From the NCBI GenBank assembly GCA_946811695.1, contig OX328125.1, positions 53,561,759 to 53,625,758 of the forward strand: 64,000 nt of DNA. The letters run 5' to 3'. This DNA comes from Gonocerus acuteangulatus. Its lineage: Eukaryota > Arthropoda > Insecta > Hemiptera > Coreidae. The notes beneath the pieces are model-generated. The model made no database searches. It was not told the DNA's origin and was given only the letters and a program-made list of their open reading frames with translations. Positions 1 through 12,671 of the stretch are shown here, in pieces (within the stretch, counting starts at the first letter, position 1; each line of letters opens with the position of its first letter). Position numbers and translations under genes: made by a program.

Positions 1-94
1 GTAAATAATTACAAATTCATAAACTAAGGTGTCTAAATGAAGTTTTTAAAATAATATAACTTTATATTGTATTATTACTATAGCTATAATACCA

Positions 95-420
<326 letters not shown>

Positions 421-447
421 ATAATATTTTTGCTAACTATATAATAT

Positions 448-700
448 ATGTATAATTACAATTGTGAAATCCTACATAACTGGCAGTTAGAATGGCCTAA
501 TAACATTACTGAGAACAAACTAAGGACAGTGAAGTACACAGTTAAAGACTGGCATTCGTCGTACATAAGATCATCAAGAAGAAGTAAACGTAGCCAGACT
601 ACGTATCGTCCACAGCCGTGCGATCCACGAGTAACATGCAACTCAAACCTCTCAAAGAAACTTATTCTGACGGCGATTAAAGGTGTTATTTAGCCCGCCT
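448..700 (+). pseudogene. LINE reverse-transcriptase C-terminal relic
   Basis: A short open frame reads WQLEWPNN..NKLRTVKYTVKDWHSS, the segment between the RT/RNase H region and the C-terminal zinc-finger region of Jockey/R1-type LINEs. After about 585 the similarity shifts frame (ARLRIVHSRAIHE), so the copy has an indel and is dead. Its 3' flank (about 748-810) resembles 9402-9480 downstream of the second LINE relic, which suggests one LINE family. Clade assignment is uncertain. Confidence 0.6.
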
Positions 701-950
701 TACTTAACTGAACTCCTTGATCAACCACCAAAGTGACAGAAGAGCACACTTTAATATTAAAATTCTATTGTTCTTCAGTATATTTTTTTAAATATTATAA
801 TTATAAAAAATGTAAAACAGCATCTAACATGAATAAATGCAAATCGCCAAAGATGTGGTGCATGTAATCAATAATATATCATATTTTATTTGTATTAATA
901 GATTAATAGTTCACCGCAACTCAGGCGGGAGGAGGGGGCTATGTTTAATC

Positions 951-1477
951 TGTAAGGCCCCGTTTTCCCTTTGGCCTTGTTAAGTGAATAAGGATGAGAG
1001 AAAAGGTTGGCTGTCCATCTCTAGAGATGTGAGAACCACGAATCCGCAAACGTTGCGTCTGGGATGTTGGCACTGCACGTGGCTGATTCGTAAGATTCCT
1101 GGAAGATCTAAGACCTGACAAGAGTTTCTAGTTCAATCACCTGCAAAAGCAGGAGTGGGGTACGAAGGGTTTAAAAAGATCTGGCTTACCTCCGAGCGGG
1201 CAGAGTTTGCATCCGTTCCTGAGACTTCGGCCCAGATGCTGTTCAGAGGTAGGCCAGTTCCAAATTCTCTATAATCTCCCCAAATGATCATATTTGATAA
1301 CTCTACCTATCCGTCTCTCTCACTCAACCTTCTCTCTCATCGTAGCAATGGTTTATGATATTTATGTTTTGTATCCTCTGTGTAAATTATAGTTTTAAAA
1401 AGGAATTTCCGCTTCTCTAAAATAATTCCCCAATGTCTATACCTCTAAATCCCGTCCTTGCTGATCAGTCGCTTACA
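951..1477 (+). repeat. 5' LTR of gypsy element
   Basis: This is a direct repeat of 7857-8383, 527 bp, with TG...CA ends. It is preceded by the target-site copy AATC and followed two bases later by a primer-binding site. Confidence 0.97.
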
Positions 1478-1479
1478 AA

Positions 1480-1497
1480 TGGTGTCAGGTTTCCGGG
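1480..1497 (+). other. Primer-binding site for tRNA-primed minus-strand synthesis
   Basis: TGGTGTCAGGTTTCCGGG starts two bases after the 5' LTR. Its complement ends in ...CACCA, as the 3' end of a charged tRNA should. I did not identify which tRNA. Confidence 0.75.
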
Positions 1498-1769
1498 TAT
1501 TATTTAAATGTCCAGCTGCAAGCCGGCATTAGATAAGAACCCTGCTCTCGAGATAGGCCGGCGGCTGTACTGCTGACGCTGATAGGACAATTCCTCGAAC
1601 TGATATCTCGGCGCTGGGTAGTTGTTCATTCAATGTCCTCACGTTTCCTGGTTTAAGGACCGCCAAATACGGATATTTGGTGGTTAGCCCTGTTAGAGAG
1701 TAAAGCAATCCCTATTCGTAAGCATAACGTGTTGGGGTTCATTGGAAACGTTGAAAATAGAGCTATACG

Positions 1770-4700
1770 ATGGTGGTAACGGAACAGCAGTTTGCCGATC
1801 TGAAAACGGCATTGGATCAGGCGTTGGCTGCAAATGAGCAATTCAGGGAAGAATTCGAGAGGACAAGGCATGAGGGTAAGCAAGGAAAGAGGGATCTTTC
1901 TCTTCAGGGAATGGTCGGTCCATGGTCCGGTGACGATTCTGGGGTTCCAATCCAAGACTATCTCAATGGTTTGGAATTAGTGGCAACTAGCGGAAACTGG
2001 GAAGATCGTGATAAATCCCTTGTGTTAAGGATGAGACTGAAAGGGATGGCTGCGAAATTTTTGGCCAGCAGATCGGATCTCAAGGGGCCAAATGTAAAAT
2101 ATTCCACGATTCGAGATGCTCTTTTAGACCGCTTTAAGGCGACTATGCAACCTGAGCAGTTTCTCCTTCAGCTTAGTTCAATGAAACAAGAGCGTGGGGA
2201 GGATGTCAGAACTTTCGGAGATCGTTGTCGGGAGATGGGTGAACGATCACTCTCAGGTGAGGGATCGGAGGAAGAAGTTATAGGGGCTCGCAAACAACTG
2301 GATAAAGTCGTCCTTACATCATATTTAAACGGGCTCGGAGGAGAGATTGGGAGGCTGACGAGACTCGCGTTCCCAAAGGAATTACAAACCGCGATTGAGA
2401 AGGCTAGAGCCATTGAAACGGAGTTAGGGCGACACGAAAAGGGAATATTTACTGTAGAGAAGAATCCCCAGGATAACGAAATTCCCAGTCCCGAGGAAGT
2501 TGGACAAAGCGAAGTAAGGGTCATTGAGAGGGGTAATCCAAGTGGCTGTTATCGCTGCGGGGATACGAATCATTGGGCCAGGGGATGTCGACAACCAGAG
2601 AGGGTTAGTGATATTTCTCCCAAAAAAAGAGAGAGAAGGGGCAATAGGCTTATGGGCTTACAAGGAAAAAGGGATGCTGGATTGTATGCAAGGGTTGAGA
2701 TTAACCGGATACCACATCGAATGCTCGTGGATACTGGGGCGGATATCTCGCTGATACGACAGCCCATTCGAGGAACGGCAATCATCCGAGCCCAAGATGT
2801 AGTGCGAGGAATAACAGGCAACCCGCTGAAGGTAAAGGGGGTACAGGAGGTACAGGTCTGTCTCGGAACGGTTGGAGTTCAGCACGTCCTTACTGTGGCC
2901 GATGTGGACATCGGGTGCGATGGCCTCTTAGGTATGGATCTTCTGAAAAGGCTTCGGGTGACGGTCAATCTAAACACAGGGGAAGTGGCAGCAGGCAGGG
3001 AGGAGGTACTCCGGAAGGTGATAGTTGACCCAGTGTCTGTGAGAGAAGAGGAACGGAGGTGCATTGAGAAAAGAGAGAAGGATGAGCGATGGATCGAGGA
3101 GGTTATCCGAGAGTCGCAGGCGCTTGCCGAGAGGTACAGTCCAAGTAAGTGTCGCGTTAGGCCGAGGCATCGACGAGAAGAAATGCCGACGGGCGTCCGT
3201 CGCCAGGAAAAGCAGAACGGGCCCGAGTCGACGTATCCTGTTAGGACAAGGCGTACACTGACCCTTCCTCCCCTGTCGGAGAAGCTATTTAAGGGCAGGG
3301 TGGCGCGAGGGGCTGAAGGCCAGGTCTTGCTAGTCGAACCGAGCTATCTTGACCAGCCAGAGGTAAGGATTGCCAGGGTTGTCTCGGGGTGTGAAAAGGG
3401 GACTGTATGGCTAAAGGCAATCAACACCTCAGAGGAAATGATAAGGGTGCAGAAGCACCAGTCTGTTGGAGTGGCGCACCAGGTGTCGACCGAAGACATT
3501 CACACGGAGGTTTCTGATAAGTTAAACGCGAACAGTCGACTCACCCAAGAGGATATTAGCCAGAAGCTCCAGCACCTGTCTCAGGAGGAGAGAGTACCCA
3601 TCGGCGATGTGATCTGGGAATATCGGGATGTCTTCGAGGAACCAAGTACCGAGGGTTGTAGCCTGCCGGTGCAACATCGAATCGAGACCGGGGAGGCCGC
3701 ACCGGTAGCCAAGCGGCCCTACAGAGTGCCATTTCACGAACGGCAAATAGTAAAAGAGAAGATAGAAGATATGCTCGAAAAAGGAGTCATTGCCCCCTCG
3801 GACAGCCCATGGTCTGCACCCGTAGTACTAATCCGTAAGAAGTTGCCAGATGGAGAGATTAAGTACCGCTTTTGTACCGACTTTAGAGGACTCAATGCGG
3901 TGACGAGAGCGGACGCCTATCCTCTGCCACTTATACAGGAGACATTAGAACAGCTAGGCTCCAGCCGTTACTTTAGCACCCTAGACTTGTCGAGCGGTTA
4001 CTGGCAGATACCCATAGCCAGAGAACATCAAGAAAAGACAGCCTTCACTACGACGGAAGGTCATTTTGAGTATAAGAAAATGGCGTTTGGCCTCTCTGGA
4101 GCCCCGGCGACCTTTCAACGCACAATGGACCGACTTTTGGGAAGGCTAAAAGGGCGAGGATGCCTAGTATACCTAGATGACACGGTGGTCTACAGCGAAG
4201 GCCTGGATGGTCATATCAAATTGCTTCAGCAGCTCCTAGGAATTCTCAGGTCAGCGAATTTGAAAGCCAACTGGGGAAAGTGTAACTTCGCGGTAAGCGA
4301 GGTAAACTACTTAGGCCACATCGTAACAAACGAAGGAGTGAAGCCGGACCCCATGAAGGTTGAGGCTGTAAAGTCCTTTCCGCGCCCAAAGAACGCAGGG
4401 GAGTTACGGAGCTTCTTAGGGCTGGCAAACTACTATAGGCGGTTTGTCCCTGATTTTGCGGCCAAAGCCAGTCCCCTTACTGCAATGACCAGTCCCCGCG
4501 TCCAGTTCGCCTGAGGCCAACCGGAGCAAAAAGCTTTTGAACAGCTAAAGGACGCTCTTTCCTCAGAAGGTGTATTGACCTACCCGGATTTCCGAGACCC
4601 ATTCCTTCTCAGTACGGATGCCTCAGGGGTGGCTCTGGGAGCGGTGCTGTCTCAGGTCAGGAACGGAAGGGAGCGCCCTATCTGCTACGCCAGCAGACAG

Positions 4701-6667
4701 CTCAACACGGCCGAGACCAAGTACTCCGCTACAGAGAGGGAGTTACTAGCGGTCGTTTGGGCAACTAAGTTATTCCGCTGCTACCTTTTGGGGAGACGCT
4801 TTAAATTGATAACTGACCATGCCGCGCTCAAATGGATGCTCAACATAAAGGACTCTTCTGCCCGTCTAACCCGGTGGTCGTTGAGGCTCTCCGAATTCGA
4901 CTATGAAGTCGAACATAAGCCAGGAAAGAAGCATCAGAATGCGGATGCGCTTAGTCGGCGAGTTGCGTGGGTGGACGCCGGGAAAGGAGGAGTGACTAGG
5001 TCCGAGCTAAAAGAGGCACAAGAATCTGACCCGTGGTGCCAAGGACTAGTAGGCAAAAGTAAGCAGATTTATAAGGATGCTGAAGGGGTTCTCTACCGAA
5101 CCAACAATTGCCAGGACTCCGAGAGCTGGAAGGCTATAGTACCGCCTAAACTACGAACGAGGATAATTGAGGCCTGCCACTCTCCACCCTGGGCAGGACA
5201 TCCAGGAGTAGAACGAACTGCGTCGGTGGTTAGCTCCTCCTACTACTGGCCGGGTATGAAGGGAGAGGTGAGGTCCTTTGTGGAGAGATGTCAGGAGTGT
5301 GCAAAACGCAAGACGATAAACCCTTCATGGCGACGACTCCCTTCGAACAAATTTCGTTGGACATAGTTGGGCCCCTCCCGAAAACCAAGAAGGGAAACAA
5401 GTTCCTACTCACCATGATAGACAACTTCACCAGATATGCCGAAGCCATCCCTATCCGGGAGCAAACCGCCGAAGAGACTGCCAAGGCCTTTGTAGAGCAC
5501 ATTGTAGCACGGCATGGGGTGCCGCAGAGAGTATTGACAGATCAAGGTCGAAATTTTGTGGCGCAGCTGTTTAAGGAGGTCTGTAGGATCCTGGGGATCA
5601 AGAAACTGCAAACCACAGCCTACCACCCTGAAGGTAATGGTATGGTGGAGAGGCTTCACAGGACGTTGACTGATTCGGTGGCCCACTTCGTGCGGAAGGA
5701 CGGCCGAGATTGGGATAAATGGGTACCCTATGCAGTAATGGCCTATCGGGGAATTCCCCATTCTTCGACGGGATATTCTCCGAACTACTTACTGTTTGGC
5801 CGGGAGTTAGAACCTCCCAGTGGGCAAGCAAAATCGGTCGTCGATGTAGAAGGTGATTGTCGGCGGAACCCAATAACGCGGCTACAAGAAAAACTTGGCC
5901 AAGCCTACCAGCAGGCCAGAGAGTGAGCAGAAAAAGCATGGGCGGAGAGAACTAGGTTCTGCAACCGAAATCGCAGAGACAGACTCTTCCGAGTAGGGGA
6001 CCTCGTATATCTCCATGTGCCGGCAGTGAAGGTAGGTCACTGCCCAAAATTCCACTGTCCCTGGACAGGCCCACACAAAGTAGAAAGGGTTCTCTCGCGA
6101 GTGAACTATGAGATCCGACTGGCCACTGGATCTCTGAATGTAGTTCATATAAATAGGCTAAAACGGGCCCCGGGGGGAGGAGGGGATTCGCACCCTAAGG
6201 TTATGACGAAGGCAGGTGGGGCAACCCGGGAAGTGGAAGGGTCGGAAGATGAGGTCATGGAGCCGGAATGGGAAATTAACCCAGGGTGTTGTTATGGCTC
6301 AGAAGACGACTCTTGTGAGGACCAAGATGAAATTGAAACGCAGAGTGAGATTCACAGACACTTTCCGGTTGCTGCGGGAAGATCGCCAGAATGTAATGAC
6401 CCTGCCTGCCCTCTGGGCGTTAGATCCTCTCCTGAGGAAGAAAACAGGGAAATAACCCAGGAGAGTCGAGGGGAGGGAAACGAAGGACGGATTGAGACAG
6501 GTGGGACTTCCGGGGAAAGTTCCAGTGGTTCAGATAGCGAGAGCCAAGCTCAGCCAAAGGGGAAACCTGATGCTACTTGGACACCAAAGGGGAAAACTTT
6601 AACTTTTTCTCGTAGGTCCCCATACCCGCTTAGGAGGAGAGCTAAGTTGCCTGAAAATGATTCCTGA
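1770..6667 (+). pseudogene. gag-pol polyprotein of gypsy element, with two stops and one frameshift
   Basis: One frame starts at ATG 1770. It encodes gag with a CCHC zinc knuckle (CYRCGDTNHWARGC, about 2548-2590), an aspartic protease (MLVDTGADISL, about 2720), reverse transcriptase (RFCTDFRGLNAVT near 3870 and the active-site box YLDDTVVY at about 4170-4193), RNase H (STDASGVALGAVLSQ near 4612), and an integrase with an HHCC-type zinc region (HPGVERT..., CQEC near 5290) and a DDE core (DIVGPL, LTDQGRNF, HPEGNGMVERLH). An in-frame TGA lies at 4512-4514 between RT and RNase H. The frame shifts at about 5310-5320 between the integrase zinc region and core. Another in-frame TGA lies at 5924-5926. 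This copy cannot make full-length pol, though the lesions look young. Gag and pol share one frame. Confidence 0.93.
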
Positions 6668-6691
6668 ATATCTTATTTAAGGGTTACCCGC

Positions 6692-7893
6692 TTGTCTGGG
6701 GTGGTCCGTAGAATTTTGAGGGAAGGTTTTCAAAAAGAGGCGCAACTTCAAACGAACATATCGCGTGTTACTAACCTCATCCAAAGTTCCCTGTACCTTT
6801 CCTCGTCCCTCAGAAGCCTAGAAACTGGAGTAACGGAATTCCTATTTAGATTCCGCAGAGTTCTTAATGGAGTAGGTGCATCGATGAGTGGAAAGTTGAG
6901 TAGAGAGATGCTAGGTCCTAAAGAGTTAACTCTGATTTTGGGGAAGGTAAGAGAGGCTCTGCCAACTGGACTGACTCTCCTCTCGGAGGGAAGCCGATAT
7001 CATGACCAAATTTACTACCAAATTTCTGAAGTACATGCAATTGCAACCGATGATGGAGTAATAGCTGTAGTGGAATTGCCTTTAAAAACTCCGGATCAGG
7101 AGATGGTGCTTTATCAGGTTCTCTCCTTGCCTCTTAAGGAGAATAAAACAGGAAGAATGGTTGCAGCTCAGTCGGAGGGGGCGTTCTTCTTGGAGAGCCA
7201 CAACGAGAAGGCCTACTCAATTCTTCAGGAGCAGGATATAGCCAGATGTCGTCCCGGGATACCATGGATCTGTCCTGCCGAGTTCAAATTCTTTCACGGA
7301 CAAACACCATCTTGTATTGTCTCATCGTTTCGCCAGGAGAATACGTCGAAGGAATGGTGCCCGTGGACTTTGGTGAATCCTAGATCTTCACCCACATGGA
7401 TTTGGGACGGGCACAAGGAGCTATGGTGGTATAGCATGTCTAAGCCCACTCGCCTCCATCTTCAATGCAGAGGGAGTGCTGGAGTAGAATCGCTAGAGCG
7501 GGTTCTAGAAGGAAGTGGGGCAGCAGGATTCGTAATACATCGACCGGCAGCTGAAAGTGTCGTATCTGTAATAACGGAGCGGATATAGACCGCTCGAAAG
7601 TGTAGTAGCCGTTCAGTGATTGTGACGACAGTGTTCGGTATAGTTATAAAATAATGGTAACATAAGGATTTTTACCTCCTAAGGGAGAGGTTTTGTCTTG
7701 TAAAGATGCCAATAATGTTTTTTACAGCGCATCACCTGTATTGTTATTAGCACTAATATTGTTTATTATTATTATTATTAGTAACATAAGGATGGGTAGT
7801 GTTAAAGGTAAAGTAATGTTCCAAGGGAAACATGACTTTGAAAAATCGGGGGGTGATGTAAGGCCCCGTTTTCCCTTTGGCCTTGTTAAGTGA
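6692..7893 (+). pseudogene. env-like (baculovirus F-like) ORF, split between two frames
   Basis: A 298-codon frame (6692-7588) has no ATG at its left edge, so expression would need splicing, as known for gypsy env. Its middle (EGSRYHDQIYYQISEVHA, then VIAVVELPLK and VLYQVLSLPL) resembles the conserved block of insect errantivirus/baculovirus F-like envelope proteins. A cysteine-bearing ectodomain stretch follows. The hydrophobic segment expected near the C-terminus (PVLLLALILFIIIIIS, about 7735-7782) lies in another frame (7693-7893), after a stop. Either this copy is broken or the ORF needs a splice. Its position 3' of pol fits env. Confidence 0.65.
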
Positions 7894-8383
7894 ATAAGGA
7901 TGAGAGAAAAGGTTGGCTGTCCATCTCTAGAGATGTGAGAACCACGAATCCGCAAACGTTGCGTCTGGGATGTTGGCACTGCACGTGGCTGATTCGTAAG
8001 ATTCCTGGAAGATCTAAGACCTGACAAGAGTTTCTAGTTCAATCACCTGCAAAAGCAGGAGTGGGGTACGAAGGGTTTAAAAAGAGCTGGCTTACCTCCG
8101 AGCGGGCAGAGTTTGCATCCGTTCCTGAGACTTCGGCCCAGATGCTGTTCAGAGGTAGGCCAGTTCCAAATTCTCTATAATCTCCCCAAATGATCATATT
8201 TGATAACTCTACCTATCCGTCTCTCTCACTCAACCTTCTCTCTCATCGTAGCAATGGTTTATGATATTTATGTTTTGTATCCTCTGTGTAAATTATAGTT
8301 TTAAAAAGGAATTTCCGCTTCTCTAAAATAATTCCCCAATGTCTATACCTCTAAATCCCGTCCTTGCTGATCAGTCGCTTACA
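7857..8383 (+). repeat. 3' LTR of gypsy element
   Basis: Matches 951-1477 with one difference seen. It is preceded by a G-rich polypurine-like tract (AAAATCGGGGGGTGA) and followed by the target copy AATC. Confidence 0.97.
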
Positions 8384-8399
8384 AATCCAAATGTTTTGT

Positions 8400-9145
8400 T
8401 TTAGAAAAGAGTTGGAATATTTTTGTGTACAACAAGAGCCTGATTAAACGAAAACGTCACAAGACGGGAACAAGTAGTATTAACCAGGCTTAGAATTGGT
8501 CACTGCTTACTGACCCATGGATATCTAATGCAAAAGACAGACAGACCAAGATGTAGGCATTGTAACGAGGATCGTACAGTAAAACACATACTTATAGACT
8601 GTAGACTGAGAAAAAAACTTGCAAATACCACATAACTTAATTGACATATTATCACCAGGTAGCCCTTACATCTACACAATACTCCAACATTTAAAGACTA
8701 ACAACATTTACTCTCGAATTTAAAAAACCTCAATTTAAATATAATAAAATCTCGATTTAAATCTTAAATTCAACAACATGCTTTAAATTAACATTTGTCC
8801 TGAACAAAAGTAAAATTTGTATTTATATTATTTATTTTTAGGCACTTATTTTTTAACTTTGTTATATTATCTTATTGTTTATTGTTTTATCTCATTTTTG
8901 TTTATTTTTTCATATTGTTGATTATATATTTTATTATTTTTATTATTTTTTTTTTAGTTATTATTATTATTTTTTTTTTCTCATTATTATGTTTTTTTCT
9001 TTGTTATTTTTTTTTTATTTTATTATTTTTTTTTTTTTTTACTTTTTTTCCAGACTGTGACTGATTTTTAATATTATAGACTTCTGAAAAGAGACCATCG
9101 CCTAAGTTACGGGTCTGAAACAAATAAATAAATAAATAAATATTT
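8400..9145 (+). pseudogene. LINE 3' end relic with C-terminal zinc-finger motif
   Basis: Frame at about 8466-8620 reads LTRLRIGHCLLTHGYL then CRHCN..RTVKHILIDC. This is the CCHC-type C-terminal region typical of Jockey/R1-like LINE ORF2. AT-rich 3' UTR-like DNA follows, ending in an (AAAT)n tail near 9121-9142. The 5' part of the LINE is missing; the gypsy element inserted immediately upstream. Confidence 0.7.
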
Positions 9146-9904
9146 TTGTGATTTAATATCGTCGGAAAGTGATTCGCTCATGTTTAACGAAAATATTAAT
9201 AATAAAGAAAGTAACAAATTAATAGTAAAAATAGCATTGACCTATACAAAACAGCCCTCATACGTCTTGTCCTTTACTTTTTGTATTCTATATTTTCAAT
9301 TTATCTAAATATTTTTTATTTTTTTTAACTTTTATTATATATATTATTTCATTATTAATACTAGTATTTTTATTTTGCTTATTTATTATTAGCTTAAATT
9401 TGAATATTAAAATTCTACTTCTTTTATATATTTTTCTTCAGTACATTATTTTAAATATTATAATTATCAAATATATTATTTGATTATATTTTACAAGCTT
9501 GTACAACGAATTCAGTAGATTAAAATGCTTATCACCGTCGATGCATAGTGTCAGTAATTAAATTAATAAAATAAGAAAAGAAAATGTATATGGAAATGTT
9601 TAATGAATCATTTCCTTTAATTCGTTTTTTATTAAAAGTTTGACAGGGAAAGAGACGTGTCTGTTGTAGGGAGGATAAAAAAGAAATAGAATCTAATTAG
9701 AGATCTTCGAGTGATTTAGACCTTAACAGAGGAAGCTAACAGTAAAGGCGTCCATGGTGACAAATAGCGCAGTAATAAAAAGACCAACTCTCCGATTGTA
9801 GGAGAGAAAGTTAACAAGTTGAGTAGAAGTGGTGGTGGAATAGTTTTCTCTGCTGTTGTTATGCAGGGCCTGGGGAATGGTGTAAACTTGACGAGATAGC
9901 TGGA

Positions 9905-9975
9905 GTTGTGACAGTATCAGCTTGTCAACCCTTCGTCCTTTTGTACTGAGGACTTCATCATCATCAACAGACATT
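9905..9975 (-). repeat. Hairpin motif of the CTGATGA...GAAACGTTG type, degenerate copy
   Basis: On the minus strand GATGATGAAGTCCT is followed by a short loop, AGGAC, then GAAGGGTTGAC. The same hairpin plan recurs near 41500, 43012-43253 and 50870-51140. Confidence 0.4.
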
Positions 9976-10422
9976 CTACCGTCTCTATCGTTTATGCTTT
10001 TATATAGGTGTGAGCTGGATGATACCTTATCTCTACCCAGAACATGTTCTAACTTGAAATGTATACAACGTATGGTAATATGGTCTCGTTTTACTGACGT
10101 TAGGTGTAACGATAATGAAGTTGAAAATAACGATTTTATCTGTTATAATTTTTTCTCAGACAGAACTCCTAGTAAATGGACCTTTAACAGGTGATATTCA
10201 GAGGATTTCAGTTCAGGGATGTGAGAGAAATAAAAATCCAAATCTGCCACCACTGAGCACTATATGATATCTTATAGTGATCCATATACTATTTACCTAA
10301 TCACATATTTGCTAGACGGGAAGTCATGAAAAATAGAATTAATAACGTCAATACATTTATCAAAGCCAGATCTTTTAGTGCCTCTTCAGGCACACCACTA
10401 ATTGTAATAAAGCGAACCTTTC

Positions 10423-10608
10423 TTTATAGTCGAAGAGTTGGAAACGCACTTTTCATGAAGTGTTTTATGCCTTTCCCCTATGCGCAGTACCTGGTGTTCC
10501 AAGGCTAACACATACTTCTTATCTACCCAAGAGACGCACTATAGCAAAATTTCAAGGTGAATAAAACACTTCATGAAAAGTGCTTTACCAGCTCTTGGAC
10601 TCTTACAA
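10423..10608. repeat. Short inverted repeat
   Basis: GCACTTTTCATGAAGTGTTT near 10448 is matched in reverse by AAACACTTCATGAAAAGTGC near 10563. The flanks (AGAGTTGGAAA / CCAGCTCTTGG) extend the pairing. It is probably a small MITE. Confidence 0.6.
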
Positions 10609-12517
10609 TAGTGAACAGAGGTTGCAGTGATTCAAAATTCAATTTAAGTTGAACCGCCAAAATAGTGTAAAACTAAAATGAAATAAATCTTTACAATAGA
10701 CATTTTAATGAAAATGAATTCATTATATACGTAAACTATTTTATATCTTACAGGTTCTATAATAATTAGTTTTATTTTTTGGGTAGGTTCGAGGTATGAT
10801 CAAAACTAGGAGTATGTTTAAAAGAAGTCTTAAATGGAATTTGATTCAATCACCTACGAAGTGCTGTCCTTGGCTTGCACTGCACCACTACTTGGAGGCT
10901 GCCAAGAAGGGGAATTCTTTTTTTCGGCCAAGAACTCGTGGATACTCGTTGACCTGATAGATAAGGAAGCCAATGACCCATTTTCTGCTCTCTTTCTTCG
11001 TACAAGGTTTCAAAAAGGTCCCCTGAAAGGTTCGGAGTACAATGCTGTTCCCTTTGAAACTAACTCCCAAAACTATTCCCTCGGTATCCCCACCTCCCAA
11101 AAAAACACCAACGATTCCTGCCATAGATAAGGGCACATAGCTACCAGACAAACGATATGACATTCTCTAACGCCGTTTCCAGATCTGTAACATAACATTA
11201 CTGTGCCTAAATATTCCTTCTCTTGGATTACCCTGTTTTTGTAATAATTGTCATTAATTCAGCGGTTCTTACGTTAAAAAACCTGAGACTCTGATTATTG
11301 TTTTATGAGGTGCTTTTTTAGTTTTAAATCCCCGGATATAGGTTATGTTTACTTTTTGAAGTACATCTAATATTTCTTCATCACTTAAATATTTTATTCC
11401 TTCACAAGAAAATATTCCTTTTGTAAAGTTCTATGTTTTGTGAGGCAAAACATTAATTTGATGTTAAAAAAAAAATAATTTTCTTCGCAAAATTAAGTGC
11501 AATAGTTTTGTCTGAACAGTTAATAAGAAGAGTATTCTTATTTTTCGTCACTTGAATATCACATCCGAATTTAGAAATCCCTTACATAAAACTTGTTCTT
11601 TCGCGTATTCGTAAACTCAAAGAGGGCTATGCTAAGATAAATATAAAAGGTAAAAACTTTTTATATCTTATGTAGCCTTGCTTAGGAATGTGTTCTGGCT
11701 TTGCAAGTTTTTGCGAGATGAACTTTTTATAATTTTCACTTTTTTTTTTTTTTTTTTTTTTTTTTATAAGTGGACTTATATGGAATAAAAGTAGCGCATT
11801 GAAGAGCTGGATGGTGTTCTGAAACTATTGGATAAAGTTCGGATTTAGCGAAGGTATTAAAATCGGGTTTAATTTCCTTCCTGAGGCAGAAAAGAAGATG
11901 GGGAAAGACCTAATGCAGCTAGATTAACTTCTCAGCATTAACTAATATTCTTCATTAAATTAGGAAACAAGACACCTTTTTTAGGAAGAGGGGGATTAAG
12001 GGTGATTAAGTACATTTTTTGAGGATAGTTTGGGTAGGTTTATATTAGATGTATATCTTTTTAATTTTCATACTATTAATAGTGAGAATTAAATGACATA
12101 GCACTTTATCTCTGACACTTACATTTTTCTTTTTATTTAATTCTTGTTTCCAAGAACTTCGATTTCTTCGTGTTAGTGGACTAATATCATTTTCGATATT
12201 TTTTAGATTTATAGTATTAATTAATTGCCTGTTAAAACTTTGATTAGTTATTAGTTTTTTAGTTTTTCCTATTTCTTCTTTCATAATACTATAGTAAATT
12301 TTTCGGAATTTTATAAAAATATATTAATTAATAATTATTAAATTAGCTTCTGATTATTTTCCGTAAAAGATACATGGTAAACATTCTGTAAGAGCACTTA
12401 AAATTTACTGCTCCCAGGTAAGAAATTATATATCAAAATGCATAATTTGAAAATAGTGTGAACGAATTTGTATTTAAAAAAAAAACTTTAAATAAAAATG
12501 CCTGTTTCTTGTTTCAG

Positions 12518-12671
12518 GTGCCTGCCTTTGTGACCTGCAGATTTCCCCTTCGAACGAGGATGCTGAACGCTACGTGAACGAATCCTACGCTGTGACATGT
12601 CACGGGGAAGGAGCCCTCGGGATAGCATGGAGAGGACCAGGGAAGAAACCTATCCCTCCCAGTGCAGGAAG
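12518..12671 (+). CDS. Ig-FN3 gene, exon with first half of Ig1
   Basis: Acceptor TTGTTTCAG|GTGCC and donor GGAAG|GTAAGG. Two bases of a split codon precede ACLCDLQISPSNEDAER. It contains the Ig1 first cysteine and tryptophan, and ends two bases into a codon. Confidence 0.88.

Larger units (their letters stand above)
951..8383 (+). mobile_element. Ty3/gypsy LTR retrotransposon with env-like ORF, nearly intact
   Basis: Two direct 527-bp LTRs (951-1477 and 7857-8383) begin TGTAAGGCCC and end CGCTTACA. The element is flanked by the 4-bp duplication AATC (947-950 and 8384-8387), typical of gypsy integration. The internal part runs PBS, gag-pol, env-like ORF, purine-rich tract before 7857, 3' LTR. 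The LTRs differ at one base that I could see (AAAGATCTGG against AAAGAGCTGG, about 1179 and 8085), so insertion was recent. Coding capacity is nevertheless broken by two in-frame TGA codons and one frameshift in pol. It sits in LINE-derived DNA upstream of the Ig-FN3 gene. Confidence 0.97.
9146..12517. other. AT-rich intergenic or 5' intronic DNA, no gene recognised
   Basis: There are T-rich tracts, a poly(T) run near 11743-11765 and short open frames (for example 10834-11130) with no similarity I recognise. This stretch should hold, or lie downstream of, the 5' exon of the Ig-FN3 gene. I found no convincing signal-peptide exon. Confidence 0.6.

Noticed and set aside
10834..11163. Overlapping open frames on both strands (98 and 91 codons)
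   Set aside because: No recognisable motif, splice context or promoter; it could be a repeat fragment, but I cannot support a gene.
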